Program-made: the position numbers and the translations under genes | The notes under the pieces: model-generated | Seen by the model: only the letters and a program-made list of their open reading frames with translations | Database searches by the model: none | Told to the model about the DNA's origin: nothing | NCBI GenBank assembly: GCA_002440045.1 | Contig: DJRI01000075.1 | Location: forward strand, 781 to 12,077 | Origin: Ruminococcaceae bacterium UBA6364 | GTDB taxonomy: Bacteria > Bacillota > Clostridia > Oscillospirales > Acutalibacteraceae | Reading direction: 5' to 3' | Length of the DNA stretch: 11,297 nt | In this document: positions 6,674 to 11,297 of the stretch, piece by piece | Layout of the letters: every line of letters begins with the position of its first letter | Position numbering within the stretch: the stretch's first letter is position 1

Positions 6674-7552
6674 ATGAAAATCAACAACAAAGGAAAAAAA
6701 TCATTTATAAGAATAGTTTGCGTGCTTTTGTGCCTTGCGGCGGCGTTTTCTGTGTGCCTGGTGTTTAAGGTGTCGCCCAAAGCGCGCTATGCGCTGTCCG
6801 ACAAAATAGCGCATATAGGCACGGCGGCAAAGCTTGAAAAAACAAGCGATTTGAGCTTTGAAGAGTATACGTTGGACGAGCTTAAAGAAAACACAAAGGT
6901 GACTTTTGACAATAATCTTATGCTCATAAACACAGAGCACCCGTTAGACGACAGCTATGAAACGGAAATCTGCGACTATAAAGACAGCGGCGCGCTTATG
7001 AGTACCGCGCTTTACGAGCCGTTCGAGGCGCTTTCAAACGAGGTTTTGTCGCGCTTTGACGAAACGCTTTATGTTTCAAGCTCTTACAGAACAAAAGAAG
7101 AGCAGGAAAAAATAAAAGAAGAAGAGGGCAACACCGCACAGGCAGTCGGCGCAAGCGAACATCAGGCGGGACTTGCGCTTGACGTATACGTCATGTATTA
7201 TGCCGGCATGGGCTTTATAAAATCCGACGCGGGACGGTTTGTAAACGACTCGTGCAGCGATTACGGCTTTATAATCCGTTACCCCTATTACGGCGAAAAA
7301 TCAACCGGCATAAGCTGGGAGCCGTGGCATATCCGCTACGTGGGAAAACCTCATTCCGAAATAATCTATAAAAATTCCATGACGCTTGAAGAATACACAG
7401 AGTCGCTCAAAGTCGGCGAGTTTTACGAATACGACGGCTATGTCATCTCGCGCCAGAACGCCGAAAAACCCATTAAGCTTCCGCAAAAATTCAAATCCGC
7501 AACAATCTCCCCCGATAACTGCGGAAATTATACGGTAACGGTTGCGATATAA
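6674..7552 (+). CDS. VanY-type D-alanyl-D-alanine carboxypeptidase (peptidase M15B), membrane-anchored
   Basis: This 292-residue protein has a short basic N-terminus and one hydrophobic segment (about residues 10-32), which acts as an uncleaved anchor or signal, so the catalytic part should face outside. The C-terminal half is a VanY/M15B zinc peptidase. SSYRT is the conserved entry motif. SEHQAGLALDV at 161-171 supplies zinc ligands H163 and D170, and EPWHIRYVG at 216-224 supplies the catalytic E216 and third ligand H219. Such enzymes remove the terminal D-Ala from peptidoglycan stem peptides. The region between anchor and catalytic domain (about 35-120) and the last 50 residues are not recognised. 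The ATG at 6674 has GGAG 7 bases upstream; an in-frame ATG at 6653 is less well supported. No vanH/A/X or two-component genes are nearby, so a resistance role is not indicated; ordinary wall maturation is more likely. Confidence 0.9.
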   Translation: MKINNKGKKSFIRIVCVLLCLAAAFSVCLVFKVSPKARYALSDKIAHIGTAAKLEKTSDLSFEEYTLDELKENTKVTFDNNLMLINTEHPLDDSYETEICDYKDSGALMSTALYEPFEALSNEVLSRFDETLYVSSSYRTKEEQEKIKEEEGNTAQAVGASEHQAGLALDVYVMYYAGMGFIKSDAGRFVNDSCSDYGFIIRYPYYGEKSTGISWEPWHIRYVGKPHSEIIYKNSMTLEEYTESLKVGEFYEYDGYVISRQNAEKPIKLPQKFKSATISPDNCGNYTVTVAI

Positions 7553-7569
7553 GACAACAATATGATAAA

Positions 7570-7603
7570 CTCCCCGCGAACGGTTAAATCCGCTTGCGGG
7601 GAG
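7570..7603. terminator. Bidirectional hairpin terminator between convergent genes
   Basis: CTCCCCGC at 7570-7577 pairs with GCGGGGAG at 7596-7603. The stem continues inward through GAACGG/CCGCTT with one mismatch and one G-T pair, to the loop TTAAAT (7584-7589). On the plus strand it is followed by a T-rich stretch (7609-7617), which overlaps the stop of the convergent gene. On the minus strand the T tract is weak. It sits in the 57-bp gap between the two convergent stops, so it probably ends both transcripts. Confidence 0.8.
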
Positions 7604-7609
7604 CGCTAT

Positions 7610-8563
7610 TTATTTTTTGAGAAGAATTACGGTGACAATCGAGATGAGCGCCTGGAAAATGTTAAGGCGGTAAATTGTCTGGGTATTCGACCAGCCTTTG
7701 TTTTTTCTTAAATGGTCGTGAATGGGTGTTCTTACGTTTTTAAGAATGCTGATTTTAAGAAAACGCTTTAAAGAAACCTTTGCAATTCCCAAAAGACCGT
7801 CGAAAATAAATACAAGGCACAGCGGAACGGAAAGAAGCATATTGCCCGTTTTCATTATCATTATGCCAAGGAAGATGCCGATAGCGCGGCTGCCGGCGTC
7901 GCCCATCATCATACTGCTCGGCTCCGAGTTGAACCAAAGATAGGGCAAAAGCACAAAAATCATAACGACCGCCATAGAGCGCGCATCTTTATAATCCGAA
8001 ACGGCGGCGCCCGCAAGCGAAATGAAAATCATAGAGTTTACGGCGAGCGAGCCGCTGTAGCCGTCGATTCCGTCGGAGCAGTTAACGGCGTTTATCATCA
8101 TCCACAAAAATACCGTGCCGATTATGATGTAAACGGGAAGCGGCAAAGAAAGCTTGAGTCCGAAAAGAGAAAGCGACAAAAGCCCCGGGTTAGTCGTTGC
8201 AAAAAGCGTTGATGTAAGCGCGCATATAACAAGGTCCAAAAGCCCTTTTTTGTATTCGTTCCACGGCGTTTTTGAGCGGTCGTCAAAATAGCCCGACAGC
8301 ATACTTATAAAAACGCACGCAAGATACAAAAGATTTTCGGCGTTCGGCGTTACGAAAAGCGGCGAAGAAAGGACAAACGCAATAATGAAAAGAAGCCCCG
8401 CGCCGCGGATTTTGCCTGCCGAAAGAGCGCCGTTAAAGGCAAACTCTCTGCCCTGGTCTTTGGGCAAAAATCTTCTGAAAACAAAAATCAGAAGCAGGCT
8501 TAAAATAAACGGAACGGCTATGTTTAAAACGGCAAAAAGCTTTGTCGGTAAAAAAAGCAGCAT
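7610..8563 (-). CDS. MraY-family phospho-sugar:undecaprenyl-phosphate transferase
   Basis: This 317-residue polytopic membrane protein, with about ten hydrophobic segments, belongs to the polyprenyl-phosphate sugar-1-phosphate transferase superfamily. These enzymes move a phospho-sugar from a UDP-sugar to undecaprenyl phosphate on the inner face of the membrane. Signatures are GYFDDRSK at 91-98 (metal-binding aspartates D94, D95), NAVNCSDGIDG at 158-168, MGDAGSRAIG at 220-229, and PIHDHLRKNKGWS at 280-292. The last motif, followed by the Q/R pattern, resembles the MraY histidine loop rather than that of WecA/TagO, although the usual three consecutive histidines are H-D-H here. It may therefore be the lipid I synthase of this organism or a paralogue. 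It stands outside any dcw cluster in the visible sequence. The start at 8563 has only a weak ribosome site (GGATGTGA). It converges on the VanY-family gene, another peptidoglycan enzyme. Confidence 0.88.
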   Translation of the reverse strand: MLLFLPTKLFAVLNIAVPFILSLLLIFVFRRFLPKDQGREFAFNGALSAGKIRGAGLLFIIAFVLSSPLFVTPNAENLLYLACVFISMLSGYFDDRSKTPWNEYKKGLLDLVICALTSTLFATTNPGLLSLSLFGLKLSLPLPVYIIIGTVFLWMMINAVNCSDGIDGYSGSLAVNSMIFISLAGAAVSDYKDARSMAVVMIFVLLPYLWFNSEPSSMMMGDAGSRAIGIFLGIMIMKTGNMLLSVPLCLVFIFDGLLGIAKVSLKRFLKISILKNVRTPIHDHLRKNKGWSNTQTIYRLNIFQALISIVTVILLKK

Positions 8564-8615
8564 TTTTTCACATCCAATTAATTATTTGATTTTTACAGAA
8601 AAAACCGTCGCGATA

Positions 8616-8643
8616 AGTATACCACAAATATTATAATTTTCAA
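8616..8643 (-). promoter_or_regulatory. Putative promoter of the MraY-family gene
   Basis: On the minus strand TTGAAA (8643-8638) and TATACT (8621-8616) are separated by 16 bp. TGTGG before the -10 gives a partial extended element. The transcript would start near 8609, leaving a leader of about 46 bases. It is divergent from the GH3 gene promoter 15 bp away. Confidence 0.65.
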
Positions 8644-8657
8644 TATCAACTTTTATC

Positions 8658-8686
8658 TTGAATTATATCCCGAAATATTTTATTAT
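8658..8686 (+). promoter_or_regulatory. Putative sigma70-type promoter of the GH3 gene
   Basis: TTGAAT at 8658-8663 and TATTAT at 8681-8686 are separated by exactly 17 bp. The transcript would start near 8693, about 23 bases before the ATG, just enough for the AAGGGAG ribosome site at 8701-8707. I saw no clear operator palindrome or cre-like site in this gap. Confidence 0.7.
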
Positions 8687-8715
8687 TATTTAAGACGATA
8701 AAGGGAGATGCTTTT

Positions 8716-11094
8716 ATGGAAAGATACGCAAGATTTAACTATCAGCCGTGCCTTCCGCTTTCTTCGGACGGAAGACGTGTAACAGGCTCAAAAGAGCACG
8801 CGCAATTGTCAAAAGAGGCGGCGTGCGAGGGAACGGTGCTTCTTAAAAACGAAAACGGAGCTTTGCCTCTTAAAAACGGCAGAAAAATTGCGCTTTTCGG
8901 CAAGGCGACAATCGAATATATTAAAGGCGGCGGCGGAAGCGGCGATGTGAACTGCGCGTATATTCGCAATATTTACGACGGTTTTTCTCTTAAAGAGCGC
9001 GAGGGAAAGGTAAAAATATTTATGCCCTCAATAAAATTTTATGAGGACTACGTTAAAAAGGCAAGCAAAAACATCCCCACGCGCGAGCAGATTGAAAGAA
9101 CATGGGATAAAGTAAACGCCATGGACTTTTGCAAGGAAAAGGACGACATTATTTACGACACCTTTAAGAGTATGCATGTAAAAGAGCCGTTTGTGCCGAA
9201 AGAGCTGGTTATCGAAGCTTCAAAAAACGCAGAAACAGCAATTGTAACCTTCAGCCGCTTTTCGGCGGAGGGTGTTGACAGAAGACCCACAGAGGGCGAC
9301 TATTATTTAAGCGCCGAGGAAAAGCATCTTTTGGATTTGCTTTGCGAATATTTTAAAGAGACCGTCGTTGTTATAAACTCGGGCGGAGTTGTCGATTGCG
9401 AATACTTTGCCGAAAAAAGCGGCGTTTCCGCCGTGATTTATGCGTGGCAGGGCGGCATGGAGGGCGGCGCGGCGCTTGCCGATATAATCTGCGGCGACAA
9501 AAACCCCTCGGGCAAGCTTTGCGACACCGTGCCTAAATCATATTCGTTTTATGCCAACGCCGAAGAGTTTCTTACGGGCTTTGAGCATCTTGATTATTTT
9601 GACGACATCTACGTAGGCTACCGCTATTTTGAAACGGTCCCGGGCGGCAAAGAAAAGGTTCGCTATCCGTTCGGCTTCGGGCTTTCTTACACAAGCTTTT
9701 CTTTTGACGGCGTTTTGGCGGGCGAAAGCGGCGGCAAAATCACGGCGGCTGTTACCGTTAAAAATATCGGAACGCGCCCCGGAAAAGAGGTTGTTCAGCT
9801 GTATTATTCGGCGCCGCAAGGTCTTTTAAAAAAGCCCGCGCGCGAGCTTGCCGCATTTAAAAAGACAAAGCTTCTTTCACCCGGCGAAAGCGAAACGCTT
9901 GCTTTAAGCTTTGGATTGAGCGATATGGCAAGCTTTGACGACCTCGGAAAGATAAAAAAGTCCGCATATGTGCTTGAAAAGGGCGAATATCGCTTCTTTA
10001 TCGGCAATTCGGTAAGAAGCGCCGAAGAGATACCTTATAAATTCGTTTGCGAAAAAGATGTAATAACAAAACAGGCGTCGGAGCTTTTAAAGCCGTTCGC
10101 GCTTTCAAAACGTATGCTTTCCGACGGCTCTTTTGAAGAATTGCCGCAGGAAAAGCCGCATTATCCCGAAGGCAGAGCGAAGCCGTTTTTACAAAAAACG
10201 CCGGAAGAAACGGTTATGTTTACGGATATTCCCGAAAAAGCTTCGCTTGAAGAATTTATAAAGCAGTTAACAGACGAAGAGCTTGTCGATTTGCTCGGCG
10301 GCCACGGCAATCAGCCTGGCGTTTGCAACACGGGCGCTTTCGGCGGCTTAAAGCGGCTTAAAATCCCCGCGGTTCCGACGGCAGACGGCCCTGCGGGCTT
10401 GCGCCTTGACGCGAACACGGGCGTTTTTACAACGGCTTGGCCGTGCGCGGCGCTTCTTGCGTGCACATTTAATACGGATTTGATTTTTAAAGTCGGCGAA
10501 GCGGGCGGCAAAGAGCTTAAAGAAAATAACCTCGGCGTGTGGCTTGCCCCCGCGATGAACATTCACAGAAACCCGCTTTGCGGCAGAAATTTTGAGTATT
10601 TTTCGGAAGACCCGCTTCTTGCCGGCAAATGCTGTGCGGCGCAGGTGCGCGGCATTCAGTCAAACAAAATAGCCGCTTCCGTAAAGCATTTTGCCTGCAA
10701 CAACCGCGAATCGAACAGATTTGAATGTGATTCGCGCGTGTCGCAAAGAGCGTTGAGAGAAATATATCTGCGCGGATTTGAAATCTGCGTTAAAGAAGCC
10801 GACCCGTGGACGGTTATGTCGTCTTACAACCTTATAAACGGCAAACATACGTCCGAAAGCTATGAGCTTTTGACAAAGATGCTTCGCGAAGAGTGGGGCT
10901 TTAAGGGTATGGTAACAACGGATTGGGGCGCGCACAGCGAGCATTGTGACGACGTTCTTGCCGGCGGCGATATGAAAATGGGCGAGGGCGACCCCGAAAA
11001 TCTTAAAGCCGCGCTCAATTCCGGAAAGCTTTTAAGAAGCGACCTTGAAGCGTGCGCAAAACGCGTACTGGAGCTGTTTTTGAAGTTTGAATGA
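8716..11094 (+). CDS. Glycoside hydrolase family 3 enzyme with permuted domain order (probable beta-glucosidase)
   Basis: This 792-residue intracellular glycosidase has no signal peptide. The domains run in the reverse of the usual GH3 order. A GH3 C-terminal domain comes first (about 30-300), starting at SKEAACEGTVLLKNENGALP. An Fn3-like domain follows around 340-440, with GKEVVQLYYSAP and a proline/glycine-rich loop. The GH3 N-terminal TIM-barrel domain comes last, about 515-785. Catalytic features are present in both parts: SAEGVDR with the probable acid/base E185, and TTDWGAH with the nucleophile D736. Substrate-pocket motifs ADGPAGLR (D557), GRNFEYFSEDP and KHFACNN (K657, H658) are intact. 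The same permuted architecture is known for beta-glucosidases of Ruminococcus albus and Butyrivibrio fibrisolvens. ATG at 8716 follows AAGGGAG. The gene stands alone without transporter or regulator in view, so the substrate (cello-oligosaccharides, plant glucosides, beta-xylosides) is open. Confidence 0.93.
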   Translation: MERYARFNYQPCLPLSSDGRRVTGSKEHAQLSKEAACEGTVLLKNENGALPLKNGRKIALFGKATIEYIKGGGGSGDVNCAYIRNIYDGFSLKEREGKVKIFMPSIKFYEDYVKKASKNIPTREQIERTWDKVNAMDFCKEKDDIIYDTFKSMHVKEPFVPKELVIEASKNAETAIVTFSRFSAEGVDRRPTEGDYYLSAEEKHLLDLLCEYFKETVVVINSGGVVDCEYFAEKSGVSAVIYAWQGGMEGGAALADIICGDKNPSGKLCDTVPKSYSFYANAEEFLTGFEHLDYFDDIYVGYRYFETVPGGKEKVRYPFGFGLSYTSFSFDGVLAGESGGKITAAVTVKNIGTRPGKEVVQLYYSAPQGLLKKPARELAAFKKTKLLSPGESETLALSFGLSDMASFDDLGKIKKSAYVLEKGEYRFFIGNSVRSAEEIPYKFVCEKDVITKQASELLKPFALSKRMLSDGSFEELPQEKPHYPEGRAKPFLQKTPEETVMFTDIPEKASLEEFIKQLTDEELVDLLGGHGNQPGVCNTGAFGGLKRLKIPAVPTADGPAGLRLDANTGVFTTAWPCAALLACTFNTDLIFKVGEAGGKELKENNLGVWLAPAMNIHRNPLCGRNFEYFSEDPLLAGKCCAAQVRGIQSNKIAASVKHFACNNRESNRFECDSRVSQRALREIYLRGFEICVKEADPWTVMSSYNLINGKHTSESYELLTKMLREEWGFKGMVTTDWGAHSEHCDDVLAGGDMKMGEGDPENLKAALNSGKLLRSDLEACAKRVLELFLKFE

Positions 11095-11098
11095 TTTG

Positions 11099-11112
11099 GC
11101 TGTTAGCTGTTA
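11099..11112 (+). repeat. 7-bp tandem repeat GCTGTTA x2
   Basis: Two exact copies of GCTGTTA stand four bases after the GH3 stop, followed by a partial third (GCTA). They have the same 7-bp period as the longer tract at 11201-11235 but a different sequence. Confidence 0.75.
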
Positions 11113-11116
11113 GCTA

Positions 11117-11131
11117 CGCGGCTTCGCCGCG
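11117..11131. repeat. Palindrome CGCGGC-TTC-GCCGCG
   Basis: A perfect 6-bp stem with a 3-base loop lies 22 bases after the GH3 stop. It could assist 3'-end formation or mRNA stability of the GH3 transcript, but no T tract follows, so it is not called an intrinsic terminator. It is the first of several hairpins in the repeat array that fills the end of the window. Confidence 0.75.
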
Positions 11132-11138
11132 ATTGTAA

Positions 11139-11195
11139 CCGCGCAAATGCGCGGTGGAATCAAGGGAAACGCTTACGCGTTTCGGCGGGCGGCAG
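11139..11195. repeat. Hairpin-containing repeat unit, copy 1
   Basis: The unit contains a palindrome CCGCGC-AAAT-GCGCGG (11139-11154), then a 37-base segment starting ATCAAGG (11159) and ending GGCGGGCGGCAG (11195). Inside that segment is a second perfect hairpin, GAAACGC-TTAC-GCGTTTC (11166-11183). It matches copy 2 at 11241-11297 with three substitutions and one indel over the 37-base part. No open reading frame or recognised insertion sequence is present. Confidence 0.85.
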
Positions 11196-11200
11196 GAGTT

Positions 11201-11235
11201 GAAGTAAGAAGTAAAAGGTAAGAGGTAATAAGTAA
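11201..11235 (+). repeat. Degenerate 7-bp tandem repeat, five units
   Basis: Five consecutive heptamers occur: GAAGTAA, GAAGTAA, AAGGTAA, GAGGTAA, TAAGTAA. All keep the pattern RRGTAA at their end except for small changes in the first two positions. The tract separates the two hairpin repeat units. Confidence 0.8.
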
Positions 11236-11240
11236 TTATA

Positions 11241-11297
11241 TTCCGCACGTTGTGCGGAAAAATCAAGGAAAACGCTTCGCATTTTGGCGGGCGGCAG
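11241..11297. repeat. Hairpin-containing repeat unit, copy 2 (reaches window end)
   Basis: The palindrome TTCCGCAC-GTT-GTGCGGAA (11241-11259, 8-bp stem) is followed by a 36-base segment (11262-11297) homologous to copy 1. The inner hairpin AAAACGC-TTC-GCATTTT (11269-11285) keeps the stem with one mismatch. The final GGCGGGCGGCAG is identical to copy 1 and coincides with the window edge, so the array may continue. Confidence 0.85.

Noticed and set aside
6674..7552. Glycopeptide resistance (vanY of a van cluster)
   Set aside because: No vanH, ligase, vanX or VanRS genes lie in the window; M15B carboxypeptidases are common housekeeping enzymes.
11099..11297. CRISPR array
   Set aside because: Only two diverged repeat units, with internal hairpins and a heptad tract between them; there is no regular spacing of unique spacers and no cas genes.

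Overview
The window looks like a moderate-GC anaerobic member of the Firmicutes, probably a gut-type clostridium related to Oscillospiraceae, Christensenellales or Lachnospiraceae. The evidence is a canonical T-box leader, ferredoxin-dependent indolepyruvate oxidoreductase genes, strong GGAGG-type ribosome binding sites, a TTG start, and a family 3 glycosidase with the permuted domain order known from Ruminococcus and Butyrivibrio. No ribosomal marker is present, so the placement is an inference.

Positions 1-6513 form one minus-strand transcription unit. Reading in the direction of transcription (right to left), it consists of a sigma70-type promoter, a T-box riboswitch with a UUC (Phe) specifier and a terminator, an acyl-CoA synthetase, iorA, iorB, a phenylacetate-CoA ligase (paaK), a tandem-ACT protein, and a class I/II aminotransferase cut by the window edge. 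Gene spacing is 6-22 bp. Together the enzymes can link aryl acetate, aryl-acetyl-CoA, aryl pyruvate and aromatic amino acid. The pathway could run either way. A T-box turns genes on when its tRNA is uncharged, so a Phe-specific T-box argues for the synthetic direction: salvage of phenylacetate or similar acids into phenylalanine, through reductive carboxylation by IorAB.

Positions 6514-8643 hold two cell-envelope genes in convergent orientation: a membrane-anchored VanY-type D,D-carboxypeptidase (plus) and an MraY-family phospho-sugar transferase (minus). A shared hairpin terminator lies between them. The VanY promoter is divergent from the T-box promoter.

Positions 8658-11094 hold a promoter and a 792-residue cytoplasmic GH3 glycosidase in permuted order (GH3 C-domain, Fn3-like, GH3 N-domain). 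It is divergent from the MraY-family gene.

Positions 11095-11297 hold no gene. They contain a compact array of palindromes, 7-bp tandem repeats and two diverged copies of a direct repeat. Covarying base pairs between the copies suggest a dispersed hairpin-forming repeat family. The array runs to the window edge.
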